Origin: Hevea brasiliensis
Taxonomy: Eukaryota; Streptophyta; Magnoliopsida; Malpighiales; Euphorbiaceae
Direction: 5' to 3'
Assembly: GCF_030052815.1 (NCBI RefSeq)
Contig: NW_026614703.1
Location: forward strand, 1-64,000
DNA length: 64,000 bases
The position numbers were made by a program, and so were the translations under genes. A model generated the notes under the pieces. That model saw only the letters and a list, made by a program, of their open reading frames with translations, was not told where the DNA came from and made no database searches. Each line of letters starts with the position of its first letter. Position 1 is the first letter of the stretch. Shown in pieces: positions 13,701 to 27,034 of this stretch.

Positions 13701-13902
13701 TTCAGGATTTTCTTTTTTTATTTTTCAAAATCCTGAGTAAAAATGCATGTTGTATCGTGTTGTGGCCGCTGGGCCAGTGGACTCCATATTTCCACAAGCC
13801 TAACTAACATCATCTTATCTCCTGCTCAAAAATTCATGCTTTCCAGCCAAGCTCTTCTTGGAAGAATCCGCACTCGCCTTTGCTGGCTTTTTAATTATCA
13901 GC
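7733..13902. repeat. Tandem segmental duplication, copy 1
   Basis: From atgcttttttttt at about 7733, the sequence is repeated from about 13919, and colinear similarity continues to attatcagct near 13902 and 18351. Shared landmarks include gaattgaaaaattaaatttt (about 8933 and 15197), a C-rich tract (10102-10130 and 17220-17272) and catgctttccagccaagctc (about 13831 and 18280). Copy 1 is longer because of a 2.67 kb LTR at 10231-12898. It starts about 500 bases downstream of SDP1. No coding gene is recognisable in it. Confidence 0.85.
10231..12898 (+). mobile_element. Solo LTR of a Ty3/gypsy-type element (2,668 bp)
   Basis: It is flanked by the 5-bp direct repeat gtttc (10226-10230 and 12899-12903). 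The related site in duplication copy 2, near 17366-17371, has no insert and a single such site, so the boundaries are supported by an empty site. The ends are tataataccTC and gggtcgtgaca. The expected LTR start TG reads TA here, probably a point change. A GC-richer, CT-rich block at about 10570-10800 resembles an LTR promoter or leader zone. No internal region or second LTR is present. Long open frames at 10468-10968 are low-complexity LTR sequence and not genes. Confidence 0.75.
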
Positions 13903-14224
13903 TTTAATTAAATAGTAATGCTTTTTTTTTTAAAGAAAATTATTACAGAAAATAAATTGGAGTTTGATATTTAGTTATAAAACAAGTACTAAAATGGTAT
14001 ATTTCAAGCAATTTCCATAATTTGGTTAGTAGGCAAATGGGAGTTTGGTGAGTTTATTTTTCATCTTATTATCACAAATTCGAATCTTAAATTATAAATG
14101 GAAATGTGCCTCAATTTGTTTCCCCAAAAAATAATTTGTATATTGAAAATATTTTTTAAGAAAAATTTTTTATGAAAAATATTTCATATAAATTTTTTTT
14201 TACTATTTGATTATAATATTAAAT

Positions 14225-14226
<2 letters not shown>

Positions 14227-14299
<73 letters not shown>
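14227..14299. repeat. (TA)n microsatellite
   Basis: An uninterrupted TA dinucleotide run of about 73 bases. The matching place in duplication copy 1, near 7965-7995, has only short broken AT runs, so the expansion followed the duplication. Confidence 0.95.
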
Positions 14300-14301
<2 letters not shown>

Positions 14302-15436
14302 TGTTTTCACATTTTAATAAGATTATTAAAATTTATAAAATATAAAAGAGGAAGTCATTTTTTTTTAAAATGACTTAATTTTTTATAAAAAAAAATTTAT
14401 TAATTTAATTTTTTAAGTATATTTCTGAAACAAATATAGAATTAGGACAATTTATCTTCCACCGAACTTATTAAATCATTTAGAGCTTTGTTCTTTTATT
14501 TGGTGAATTATTGCTTAAAACTAGCTAGAATTTGCTTCTGTTTTCTCAATATGGCATAAATGGGCAATTTCCCATGAATTCCACATATGCATATACAAAG
14601 AATTTGAAGAGCAAATTGTTGATTTTGTCTGTGGAAAATTTGAGAAACAAAACAGCAAATTGCTAAGGGTGTGTGTCATCTCTATTCTCTGTGTGTATTC
14701 TCTAAGAAAAAGCTAAAATTTTGCATGTGCAAAATGTAATACCATATGCTATTTTTTTGAGTGTCTTAACATATGGGATAGATCCTTCAAAATTCTGTAT
14801 CATCTGTGGAGAGTGTATATATATATAAAATATATACTTAATTTATAAGAACTGTGTACTGTCCCATATATGGTTTCTGAATAAAAAAATCTAAAAAAAA
14901 AATAAAAATTAAACAAAAAATAAACAAAAGATTTGGGATTGAAAGGGAAGCTTAGCCTGGTGCCTTATAAAGTAGGTAAGGTTATTATTCAAAGGCTGCC
15001 AACTTTCTGAAAGATTAATTGATTATAATAACCTTTTGTTCAAATGTTTCATTTTGTGTTTTGGATAATTGACTTTACGTAGAAAGGTTTATTTTCAACT
15101 TTGTGAAAGATTAATCAATCATACCCCACGCTTAATTCACACTTCTTTTTAACAAACCCACTAGTGGATATGCAAATCATCAATTGGTTTGATTGCGAAT
15201 TGAAAAATTAAATTTTATTTTATGATAAATCAAATCCAACTGAATTAAAGAGATCAATTAAATTAAATCAAATCAAACAAAATAAATTAATATAAAGAAT
15301 CCTGCTTACATTTTTTTTTATTGAAAATAAGATGACATCCCGTTATATTAATTACTGTTAGAATTGGTGACTTGAATTTATCATGGAGAGTTTGTGTTAG
15401 AAATAGTGGCATTTGACCAAACTCTTTTGAGATTAA

Positions 15437-16229
15437 GGGCCTGTTTGGTTTAACTGTTGAATACAACTGATAGGTATTGGTGATAGGCATATTCATTAGT
15501 GATAGGCGATAGCGATAGCTGATGATAGCTGTTTTATGTTAAGTGTTTGGTAAAATTATATTTAGCTGTTGCTGTTGATATGTGAAATGACTAATAAGGG
15601 TATATATCATATAATTTATTTTATTATTTAAATAAATATAAAATTATAAATTTATTACATTATATTAAATATATAATTATTAAATTAATATATTATATTT
15701 ATTTAAATAAATATATAATTATTAATCTTTTATATTATATCATTTATTTTATTATTGAAATAAGAAAATAATTATTTTTTAAGATAATTAAATAATTTTA
15801 AAAATATAAATAAAATAATAAAATAATTATTATTGTTAATAGAAAAATTTATAATTAATTTTAAGTTTTTAGATATAAATAAATATTTTATATTTTATGT
15901 TATTAATAAAAAATATTTTATCAAAATTAAAATACGTTAATTAAAATGTTAAAATTTAAAATGAAAAAATAAAAATATTAATAATATTAATTTTCTAGTT
16001 AAATAAAAAAGGATAATATGGTCAAAATAAAAAATAAAACCAAATCAGCTATCAGCTGATGAGAAACAGCTCTAAAAATAGAGCTGATACAAACTGCAGC
16101 TGATGGGTGTCATATCAGTTGCCCATCAGCTATCAGCTCTATTTTTTTGAGCTTGCCAAACACTATAGTTTACCTGTTTGGGTGTCTATCAGCTATCAGC
16201 TGCACCAAACAGGTAAACCAAACACTCCC
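15437..16229. mobile_element. PIF/Harbinger-like (Tourist-type) MITE, 793 bp
   Basis: Terminal inverted repeats start gggcctgtttggttta on the left, and read gggagtgtttggttta when the right end is reverse-complemented. The 3-bp duplication taa lies at 15434-15436 and 16230-16232. Removing the element and one taa restores exactly the string found in copy 1 (near 9164-9180), which confirms both ends. Subterminal repeats of the agctatcagctgat type are abundant, and ctctaaaaatagag forms a small internal hairpin. It has no transposase, so it is non-autonomous. Confidence 0.85.
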
Positions 16230-18422
16230 TAAAGAAAATTGTTATATTCCAAACAGATTGTTAGACATATTACATATTGACTTATTTTAATATATACTTA
16301 TATAAGTTTTTAAATGATTTTATATATCAAAATAATTAGGCAAATTAATATTATAACCCAATCATTATATTTACTATTTCATTTATTTTTATTTCCGATG
16401 TGAGATATAGATCCATACGCTCTCTTTTCAAGTACAACTATATGATTATCACTTAATAATTACACCCCATTTAGCATGCTAAAATTCAAAATGTAAAATT
16501 AATTTGTTAATGATTTCCAGGTAGAATTTATTTGTAAATAAATTTTATGTTTGGTATACTGAAATTCAAAACATATATTTGAATTGAATTCCACAAAATC
16601 ATGTTTGGAATAAATGTGGAATTAAAAGTGGAATTAAAATTTATTTACATTTATTTTCTAAAATATCCTTGACATATTTGTAAAATAAATAATAAATTCA
16701 TAGTTATATTTATTTTACTTAACATAATAATCTTATATTTGTCTTTAACATAATAATCTTACATTTGTCTTTTTGTTTCTACATGTTATTTATAATTTCA
16801 GTTGTGGGATTTAGATTTTGGAAATTACATCTATTTTGATAAATTTTGGGATAACTATGTTCAATTTTGCAGAATTTAAATCATAAAATTGAATTTTTTT
16901 TTCCCTTCCAAACATAAAATTTTGAATTTGAAAATGAATTCTACAAAATTTTATGAAATTCATTCATTTCAAACACTATATTAGTTCGTATTAACCTAAT
17001 ATAGGCCCAACTTACGCAGCCTTATGGCCTATTAACACCTACAAGCCAAACCAAGTCTTAGTACCATGTTAAATTTGAAGAGTGGACATATTAAAATTTA
17101 ATTTATTTTAATATGAGTTTATATAAATAATTAAATTATTTTACACATCAAATATTAAATAGTTAATATCCCACATCAATTTAGGATAAGGATAATGTAA
17201 CTCTTATAAAACTATGAGCACTCCTCACCTCCACCACCCAAGACCCCCACCCCCACCCCCCCTCCTCCCCTTCCCTTATATCTAGCTTTTGATAGGGAGT
17301 TAGACTCGATTTATTTTCTTAAGATAGTATTATGACTTCTCTAATCGATATTGACCCTCTTATTAGCGTTTCATGTTCCAATTGTTTGATTCTAAACGTT
17401 AAGGGTGTTTAAAATTTCACAGAGGTAGAGGTTATGTGTCCCTTATAAAATTTTGAGCACTATTCTTTTTTGAGCTAGTTTTTGAAAGCAAGTTAGGCTT
17501 ATTAATTTTCCTTAAAAAATCAACTATCTTTAGAAGCATTTATTGTTAGCTAATTATCTTTTTTTTTTTTTCTTGTAAGTTGTTTTTGAGAGGTAAAAAA
17601 AAAAAAAAGAGAACCCTTGTAGAGTGGCAGTAGAGTAAGTGACACACTTTTGGGTGTATGTAATTTTTTACAATAGATTTTTTTTTTTAAAGTAAGTTTA
17701 AGCCCAACCACCTTAAATTTTATTTTTTAACTTGCAAATTAATTTCTTAACTACATTTCTCTAACCCAATAAAAATTAAATTATTTTTTGATTTTTAAAT
17801 TTAATTTTAATTGCAATTCAAATTTAAAATCTCATAATATATTATTCATACTGCAATCCAAAAATTAAAAAAATAAATAAAATATTTTCATTATGGTTTA
17901 ATTTCAAAAATAAAACTTTATAAATAATATATTCAATTATAAATATAAGAATAATATATATATACGAATATTCAATAATTTCACATATTCCAAGCCATAA
18001 AATTTCAATAAATATTTAATTTGCTATTAGATAGAGATACATCATCTTTCTTTTCTTTTTTCCTGTTTTTTCCTTCAACATATAAACAATGACCATATGC
18101 AATACATGAGAAACACTTTAATGGTTGAATATGCAATTCAAGTGTGTATACAACAATTTCAGGATTTTCTTTTTTTATTTTTCAAAATCCTGAGTGAAAA
18201 AGCATGTTGTGTCTGCTGGGCCAGTGCACTCCATAAATCCAAAAGCCTAACTAACATCATCTTATCTCCTGCTCAAAAATTCATGCTTTCCAGCCAAGCT
18301 CTTCCTGGAAGAATCCGCACTCGCCTTTGCTGGGTTTTTTAATTATCAGCTAAAATAGTGCTGGAATCAGTCATATTTAAAAGGGTAAGGTTAAAAGTTT
18401 GAGTCTCAATCAAAATCAATTA

Positions 18423-18955
18423 GGATAAACTATAATTTAGTTTCTAAGATTTCATAAAATTTATAATTTAGTGTATATATTTTCAAAATCAAGCAATTTA
18501 GTTATTGTGATTAGTAAAACCGATAATTTAGTATTTTTGTCTAATTCTTCATTTAGTTTACTGTTAATTATAACAAAAATATCAAAATGCCCATAATTTT
18601 ATATATTTTCTAATTTAAACAGGTTAATCCCTATGGTTTTGTATTATAAGCAAATAGTCCATTGATTTAAACTTTTTTAAAATTAATGGACTATTTTGTA
18701 TATATAATTTAAATCAAAGAACTTTTTTATTTATAATATAAAATTTTAGGAATTAAATTGTTTCAATTAAAAAAATACAAAATTAAGGATATTTTGGTAT
18801 TTTTGATATAACTAACGATCAGTTAGATGAAAAATTAAATAAAGGAATTAAATCGTAGATTTTACCAAATCAAATAGACAAATTATTTGGTTTAAAAATA
18901 TATGGACTAAGTTGTAAATTTTATCAAATTTCATTCACTAAATTGTAATTTACCC
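18423..18955. mobile_element. Mutator-like MITE with 9-bp target duplication
   Basis: The perfect 9-bp direct repeat aatcaatta flanks it (18414-18422 and 18956-18964). The ends are long imperfect inverted repeats (left ggataaactataatttagtt; right, reverse-complemented, gggtaaattacaatttagtg), so it folds back along most of its length. A 9-bp duplication is the Mutator signature. The 533 bases contain no open frame of note. Confidence 0.8.
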
Positions 18956-18964
18956 AATCAATTA

Positions 18965-19372
18965 AATAAAGAAAAAAATTGTTTTATATAAAAAAAAATT
19001 ATCTTTAGGAAGTTGCATGTTATAAACCTTCTGGTTTCACACGTAAATTTCATTTTAAATGTGTTCACAGGCTTTCACAACAAACATTAATTAGATATGC
19101 AAATTACAAAATCATCCTATTATTTTAATTATATATCGTCTTTATTTTTTTTATCTTATTAAAATAATTTCTTATTTTCTCATTTTTAAACAAAAAAAAT
19201 AATAATCTCTCAACAAATAATTTTCTAAAGATTTTTTCTAATTATTTAAGACCTAAAGTATACAAATTAATATTGTTGAAACTAAATATATGAGGCCAAA
19301 CCATATAATATTTTAGTATAAAATGACTAAAAATATAATAAAATTAATTAAAAGGTAAGAACTATACATTCA

Positions 19373-19434
<62 letters not shown>

Positions 19435-21719
19435 GAAAGGCTTAAAGATTAATTTTCATGCATATGTATTTATCGGGAAATTCAATTTAGCTATTTTTAA
19501 TTTCTTATTTAATTTAATTTAAAATTTTTAATTTAAACTTGATTTAATTTAAAAATAAAAAAATTAATAGATTGAGTTTTTTATTTTTTTTTAATTTAAT
19601 TCAAGAAATCAATGAATTTAACTCAAAAATCAAAAAATTTAAATTTTGGATGTAATATTTTCTGTTTATAATTTTTCATTTCTCAAAAACTAAAAACAAT
19701 TTATTATTTTAATTTTTAAATTTTAGAAAAATTCTTATAGATTTCTTTTCTCTCTCCGAATAATATAAACTATTTATAAAATAAATAAAGTATAATTGAA
19801 AAAAAAATCTTATGTTCTATCAATTTTTCATTAAAAAAAATTAAATCATTAAACATCAAACAACAAATTACCTATAATTACAGTCATCAAAATCAAGCAT
19901 CACCATATTTTAATATTGGTAATTATTATAAATTAAAACTAATCGAATCGATAATAAAAAAAATTTTAAAAATTACTAATTAAACTCAATTGATTATATT
20001 CTTATTAAAATAATTAAATGTTATTAATAATGGAAATCCCTAATATCCTGCTGATTGATGAGAGTGTTTCAGAATAACATTGGATCCTAAAGCATATTCA
20101 CACAAAGAAAGAGAGACAAAGGAAGAAACATCAATTTCTTACAGATGATGTAAATGATAGTGTTGAAAAAATTAAAAAGAAAAAATAAATAAAAAAAATG
20201 TGAGATCACGATTAAAACCATATGCCAATGCTGAAAATGGTGGCAGTGGTCCTATGATGATGCCCACTGACTTTTGGGAAGATTAGGCATAGGTCGTCTG
20301 TGTCTTTACACAGCTGAACTGAATTTCTTCTTGTGTATTCTTCCTCTTCTTTGTCCTTTCCCAAGTTCCACTTGTTTGCCTTTTTTATTTTAATTTTTTT
20401 TAATTTACAATTAAATTTATGAGATATAACAAAATTACTCTAATTTGTTATGGGTAATAATTTCACCTTTAAATTTAAATTCTATTAATAAATTAATTTC
20501 TATTATTAATTGCTTTTTAAATTTAGCCCCTAAAATTTTATTTTATTAATAAAATAGTCTAAATTAATATTTAAATTTTATATTTAAGTAATTATTTATA
20601 GAGACTTTATTAATAAAATAAAATGTTATAAATTATTTTATTAATAAAATAAAAATTTATGAACTAAATTATTTTAAGTTAAAAAGCACTTAATCATCAA
20701 TTTAGATAATAATAACTAATTTATTAACAAAATTAGATTTTAAGAATCAAATTGTTATTAAAAACATACCAAGAATTAGTCTATAAGCTTTGTTATAATA
20801 AGTTTTCTTTTTTATAATTGATTTTAGCCGAAACTTAAATTCAAAACGTTATATTTTTTAAAATGACTGAGTTAAAGACTTAAAAGTTTTTAAGGTTTAA
20901 ATTTACTTTTTTTAAAAAAAATTGAATACTTGAATAAATAATTTAAAAATATTATTTAATTATTTTAAAAATTATTATTAAAATATATTTAATTTAATTT
21001 AAAATAATTTTAATAATTTTATATAATATTATAAAGTGATATTTCTAATAATAACTCAAGTAGTAATAGTAAATAATTATTTATTATTAAATAAATAATT
21101 TAATAATAAAATATTTTTATATGCCTATTTGTGATATACTTAATATCTTTCTTATTTTTAAGAATTTTTTATATATCGAAATCAAGAGAAGAATAACTTC
21201 AACTTTCTAAAAATAAATAAATAAATAATAAACTTCAACATTGTAATCCCTTTGATTTATTATAATTAATAAGAATCTTTTTATTTTGAATCAGATGAGG
21301 CTATTTTTATAAAATTCATTTTTTTAATAAATTAATTTTTTATTAAAAGGAAATATTCTCCAATATTTCTGTCTATTGCACCAAAGAATACTTCATCCTT
21401 GCTCCAAAATTTACAATAAATAAATAAATACAATAATTCCAACAATTCAAAATCAATAAAATTGACAATAAAAGATCATTTTAATCCCATATTAGTTGAG
21501 AATATCTATATGAATTTTTTTTCACTATTCAATTTTGTTCGAAAATAATTGTGTATTAATATCTAAAAATTAAAAATCTTGTCATAATAATATTTTCCTT
21601 CATGTTTATTTTAGGTGTCCCATTTTCCTTTCTCATTATTTCCATCACCAATTTATCACACTTTTATATTGCCATCCAATATTTTACTATAGACATTTAC
21701 TTTTGTACTAGCATGCATT
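18965..21719. other. AT-rich intergenic stretch with a (TA)n tract, no gene seen
   Basis: Mostly A/T runs. A pure (TA)n run occupies 19376-19431. A block near 19470-19720 (gggaaattcaatttagct onward) resembles, at low identity, a block near 52485-52700, suggesting a dispersed repeat. A slightly less AT-rich patch at 20210-20390 shows no open frame or domain. No RNA gene was recognised. Confidence 0.55.
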
Positions 21720-22227
21720 TATATGATTGGATTGCATAACAGAGCTCAACGATAAACCTAGAAAGATATGAGCAAAGGATCTTGAACAAGCTAAAAGTTG
21801 ATATAAAGGACTTAAGTAATTAAAATTGAAAGTTTAGAGGGCAGTGAGCAAAATGATCTTCAAGGGCAAAATGATTATTTTCAAGGTAAGGCTTAAGGAC
21901 ATTTTAGTGATATCCTTTATGAATCTTAGCCCACTAATATTAGGACCATATTCCTTCTAAAAGTTTAGAGGTTTTTGAGAGAGTTGGTTTTAAGGCAAAA
22001 CTAATGGCTTGACTTTGTCAAACTTAGGCCTAGTGCTTTGGTTTTAAGCCTTTTGGCTCATAACCATAGCTACTTTGGTTAGGGCATGACTTGAATCCTT
22101 AGTACACATTTAAAATGGATAAAAATAGTTTACAATAAAGCTAGTCAAAGGCTTTGGCCCAAGCCAATTTGGCTAGGCCTTGTCCTAAGCTCTCCATGGG
22201 CCTTCCGTGTAGGTCTAGTATAGGGAG
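21720..22227. repeat. Left half of an older host repeat, possibly Tat/Ogre-like LTR sequence
   Basis: This stretch ends at the ctaag target site of element E2. If the 25865-45348 inversion is undone and E2 removed, its end joins smoothly to the reverse complement of 29227-28560. It is less AT-rich than the DNA to its left and has no open frame. The class call rests only on the gtggcgactcc motif in its partner segment, so it is tentative. Confidence 0.35.
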
Positions 22228-22232
22228 CTAAG

Positions 22233-22771
22233 TGATTGCATCAAATTATATAGACATTTAATGTTAACATGCATTGCATTTTGTTAGCATTTAGCATCTT
22301 TTTATGTTTATTTTTATATGTTTTCATTATTATTTTAGAAAACATATTAATCCAACTCAATTCATTGATTTTTATATTTTATCAGGTGTTTTTATGTGGT
22401 TCTAGAATCAAAGATGAGTTTGGAAGAGATCTAGAAGTCAAAATGTGAAGAATACAGGGCCAAAAGTAGTACACGGGCTGTGTAACCTACCCTGTGTAAC
22501 TCTCTGGACTAAAGAAAACTTGAAAATCGAAGTGGCAGAAATTTACACGGGGCGTGAATCACTAGATGGCCCATGTAAAGTCCCCAGACAGCAATTCTAA
22601 TACGATCTTTTTTTCTTCCAACTCGAGCCGGATGGACTCCTAATGCTTCTAGGACTCTGAAATTAGGGTTTTTACACCATATATAAATATAACAAGTCAG
22701 GAATTGAGGGAGAGAGAATTTACATCCAAGAACAGAATTTACATTCAAAGAGAGCCGATTTACATTCAAGG
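22233..22771 (+). mobile_element. E2 LTR, outer part, separated from its remainder by LTR A and the inversion
   Basis: It begins tgattgcatcaaatt, the same LTR start seen reverse-complemented at 30660, and is preceded by the E2 target site ctaag (22228-22232). It is an inverted copy of 30102-30660. At 22771 it stops at the border of LTR A, at ccttg read in reverse. The missing remainder of this LTR is at 44211-45348, beyond LTR B, in the opposite orientation. Confidence 0.85.
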
Positions 22772-25700
22772 TGTGACACCCCTTACCCGTGTACAATATA
22801 TCCGAGTAAGCAATGTCACACGGTGTACCGGCACACTCTATTTTACCTTAATTGATTTTTATCATACTTTTGAATATAACTTGTGAAATATTATTTATTT
22901 AAGTTATTTATTGAAATTATAATTTATTTGAGGTTCCGAAAATTTTATAGAAAATCCGGCAGAGTACCGGCTAAAAATGGAGAAAACAGTTCTTCGGAAC
23001 CTGTGAAAAACACTTCCAATAATCATATTCAATCATCTCAAACTCCAATATCAAAATCTCAACATTTTTCAATTTCATTTCTCAATCATTCATCTCATGT
23101 GATAATCATGTATAAATCACAGATAAACATTCACTTTTCCATTCACAAACACAATTCTCATTATTTACATGAACATCAAAATACATTTCATAAGTTCAAT
23201 TACATATGAGAAAATAAAAATTAGTTACAAAATATCAAAATGAAACCCAGTGTCCTACCAATGCACTGAAGATGGTGAGGTGACACGGACACTATACAGA
23301 GCTGCAGGATGGTCTCACCCAGTCTGCGGTCTACTGGGCTCTCGATCAGTATCTCCAGAACCTACGCGTGGCAAAAGCAACGCGCTAAGCAATAATGCTT
23401 AGTGGTGCAATAATAAAATAAAAGGAAATAACAGAAAATAAATATGTATTGAATGTATCGATGTTTTACTGGTTTTATACTTGTTATAATCATTTATTCC
23501 GTTAACTTTATCCACTTTCATTCTTTTGGTTGCCCAAGTAACCTATACTGGACGACTGGACTGGATAAACGGGTATACTGGCGCTGGGTATCTAGTACCT
23601 CGGGCCGTCACACCATCGGTCATGTATGCATCTCCCGGTGAGCAACAGAATAGCTAATAAGCTGTAATGACAATAGGCACAAGGCCAAATATCAACACAA
23701 GGTCAGAAAGGCTAAAAGCCATAAAATCACATAATGGCATAATGCCATGTGCAATACTGCTAACTGAACCCTATTGGCATGTCAAACTATCCAAACCAAT
23801 CTTGTTGGGTATACTAGGGCATTTGATACTTTTGAATTCTTCAATTTTTGAATTTCAAGTTTTGGTGTCACTATTCACCTCATTGGTCAATAAAAATGTT
23901 GACTTTTAGATAGAAAATAGGTACATTGGTTTTAACACCCCCAATGTACCACATTTTGCATTCAAAACTTGTTGGAATTAATCACCAATACCATTTTTAA
24001 GCTTAGAACTAAGGGAGCAGAATTTTCAGTTTTTGTACCCCAATTTTACTATTCCATTTGTGACTGTTACAGTGGGAATTTGAGGAAATGGTAAACATGA
24101 AAGTTGTTCCTTATTTTGTCTAGTTGAATTTATTTTTTTGAATCACTCCATTTGGAGTTTTGTAGCTCCAGATATGGTCCAAAAACCACAGCTGGCCGGA
24201 TTGCAAAACTGCAGAATTGACCATATCTACAGTGCAGTGAACAGTGACTGCAACTGCCTTATTGGATATGTTCTGGCCATAATTTGGGGTAGGTTTCTTC
24301 ATGAAAGTTGTTTGTCTATATCTTAACTTGTTGCTGTAAAAATTTCAGGTCAATTGGCCCATTCTACAATGAGTTATGGCCAAATGAACAATTACTGTTC
24401 ATTTGGTCATTCTGCAGATTCTGGTTGCAGGACATCCGGGTTGGGGCCAGTTTTTGGTCCACTTGCTTTGGTCTTTTGGGCATGGTTTCTTCACCAAAAT
24501 TGTGCCATTATGTGTCTAGTTTCATGTCCAATTGGCCAAACACCAATTGAACCTACACAGCCAGAGTTATGGCAGTCCAAACAGGCTGGACTCACAGCCT
24601 CCCCTGCTGCCCTCACTAGGCAGCATACCATTTCAGTTTGTAATACTCTAATTCACTTCAAATTATGGTCAACTTACCTCAAATGGTCACTAATTGACCA
24701 TTAGAATGTTCACTCATCATTTCATAAGCTAAGTCCAAATTTCACTCCCAAAACCCTAATTCCCATTTCAATTTCACACTAGTTACCTTAGTTAACTAAC
24801 TAATTCATTATCCACATAAATATATACTTTAAACACCCTCTCTAGTCTACTTTAAGTCCATCTAAACAATCAAAATCATGACCCTCACTAGGCTGCCGAA
24901 TTCCATGGGATGCATATGCCTAAGTTTTACTTTATTTAAGTTACACTTTCATGCTCAATTCAAGTCCCTAACATGGAATAAGAAAGATTTATGTATAAAT
25001 AGGCACTAACCTCTTGTAGGGCAGAATTTTCCAAGCTTAAACTTCACTTTCTTTCCTTTTCTAGGCTGCCAAACACTTTAGCAAGTTTGGGTGACCAATT
25101 TTAGTGAAGGGAGTTAAAGGTTTTGGGGTAAGGTTAGAGAGATTTTCAAGCTTGAATGAAGAAGGAGATGAGGGCTTCCATGGTGGTGCGGCTGGAATGG
25201 GGAAGAAGATGGCTGATAGGTTTTTTAATTTCTTTGGTCCCAATTGTCTCTTTTATTAGTTAATTAAATGGTTGTTTAATTGTGATTGGTGGGAACTTTT
25301 AAATGACATCATAATGATGTCATTATTTGCATTATATTGATTTTTCTTTTCTTTTCTTTTCTACTAACTTTAAATTAATTTTTCATCAACATTAATTTAT
25401 ATTTTTTTGTCATAATAATTATTTACTCAACTGGACAAGTCGGCCAAAATCGTCTCTGAAGGCGAAATGATCAAAATGCCCTCCGTTTGGCTTAACGGGT
25501 CAAAATTGTTTGTACCGATTGAAAAAATTTTCTAAATATTTTCTTGGCATTCTAATGTCATAGGGACCTCAATGACCCTTCTCTGGAGTCCCAAAAATTA
25601 TTTTATGAATTTTTCCCCAGGTATAGGGCTCTAGTTGCGAGAACCGCAACTTCCCTCTGGGTTACCCATCGCTTGGGCACCGGCTCATTTGACTTAGTTT

Positions 25701-25864
25701 TATTTTATTTCTAAAATTTTTACTAAATTTTTCTTATTAATATTTGAGTTAATTATGGTTCCTCACTTTAGTTAAAATATTTTTTCGAACGTTCTAACTG
25801 TCCGGACCGACACCGGTCACCGGAACAGTAGAATGTACAGAGTTGCTACCGGGAGGGTGTTACA
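22772..25864 (-). mobile_element. Long solo LTR A (3,093 bp), Ty3/gypsy type
   Basis: On the minus strand it begins tgtaacaccctcccggtagc and ends aaggggtgtcaca, with TG...CA ends typical of LTRs. It is nearly identical to LTR B (45349-48443) in the opposite orientation: over the first 250 bases I found one substitution and one single-base indel. The flanking 5-mers are caagg on the left and gataa on the right, which do not match each other but match those of LTR B in reverse complement. Length and termini suggest a Tekay/Del-type chromovirus (inference). Short open frames inside, such as 24308-24704, recur in LTR B and are not genes. Confidence 0.85.
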
Positions 25865-26473
25865 GATAATTTAATAATAAATGTGATTTTTAATTTGAAT
25901 AAGATTACAAGTTGAACCCTTCTGATGTTAATTCTTTATAAATATTTATTTCTTTATAAAATTTTAAAATTTTTCTGAGGTTAATAATAATAATAATAAT
26001 AATTTCATATATAATTTTATTATACTTCATTCATGTTTGTTGAATGCTATATAGGGGATAATCTGCTCGGTGATTTTTTTTTTTTTTTTTACTTTTAAAG
26101 GTGTAAGAAATAGTAATTTGAGTTTGAGTCTTCTTACCTATCAATTATGAGATTTATCATTTTTATGCTTAAAAGGAAAAAGGACCATCTCTTCATATAT
26201 AGTCTACTAATTATTATTCAACTAAACTTCCATTAAATAAAAAAAATGATATTTAATGAATCTCATAATTCATGTTAAAAGAATTTTGATACCTAATATA
26301 AATAAAACTATAATTTTATAAGAGGTTATAATAAAATTTAAATAATAATTAGTTTTATTAATTTTATATAATTATTAGCAATATTATCATTGAAATTTTA
26401 TAACTAGTAGAAATATTCACATATTATAAATACAATTATCACGTACGCTGCATTTCAAAAGATTCCTAAGTAC
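25865..26473. other. AT-rich stretch with (TAA)n and poly(T), no gene seen
   Basis: It follows LTR A directly. It contains a short (TAA)n run at about 25984-26001 and a T run at about 26077-26090. No open frame, domain or RNA gene was recognised. Confidence 0.55.
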
Positions 26474-26476
26474 TAA

Positions 26477-26926
26477 AAATGTGTTTGTCTTAATTTATAA
26501 GTTGGTTAAATCAGTTTGCAAGCTCTAAAAATAAGCTGGTTTCTTTGTTTATAACAATTTTTTGATTATAAGTTAAGCTTATAAGCTAAAAATAATAAGT
26601 TAAGGGACTCAACTTTTCATTTTGTTATTTATAAGTTAGTTTGACCAAATATTTTACTATAAAATACTCATTTAATTTTTAAAATTTCATTATAAATCTT
26701 ATTTGATATCCTTTTTGGTCATTTTAATACTAAATGTGCTTATAAGCTATTTTTTACCAAACACATCAATTGTTTATCAGTCACTTATAAATACTTTAAC
26801 CAAATATGTAATTGGTTAAAATTTTAAATGCTTATAAGTTCAAATTAGCTTATAAACACAAGGGGCTTATAAGCAGATTTTCATAGTGCTTGTAAATTGA
26901 TTTCATAAGTTAAAACAAACACCATC
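26477..26926. mobile_element. Tourist-like MITE, 450 bp
   Basis: The left end aaatgtgtttgtcttaat and the right end, reverse-complemented, gatggtgtttgttttaac form imperfect terminal inverted repeats. A taa trinucleotide flanks both sides (26474-26476 and 26927-26929), as expected for PIF/Harbinger elements. The interior is filled with cttataagct-type subterminal repeats. The 3-bp duplication is weak evidence alone, so the class is provisional. Confidence 0.6.
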
Positions 26927-27034
26927 TAAAAAGAAATTGTATTTCATTGTGTAATAATGCAATTACAATGTTTGAAAGAAGAGAATAAGACCAAAAAAAT
27001 TGGAATTTAGTATGTATGCAATTCTTTTTTTAAT

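Larger units (their letters stand above)
13919..18351. repeat. Tandem segmental duplication, copy 2
   Basis: This copy begins within 20 bases of the end of copy 1, so the two are in direct tandem. It lacks the solo LTR of copy 1 but carries a MITE (15437-16229) and an expanded (TA)n tract (14227-14299). It also lacks about 40 bases present in copy 1 near 8281-8323. Apart from these differences the copies align along their length with scattered substitutions. No gene was recognised. Confidence 0.85.

Noticed and set aside
24308..24704. Open frames of about 80 and 116 codons in LTR A
   Set aside because: The same frames recur at 46510-46906 in LTR B and, degraded, in LTR C. They are repeat sequence without a domain.
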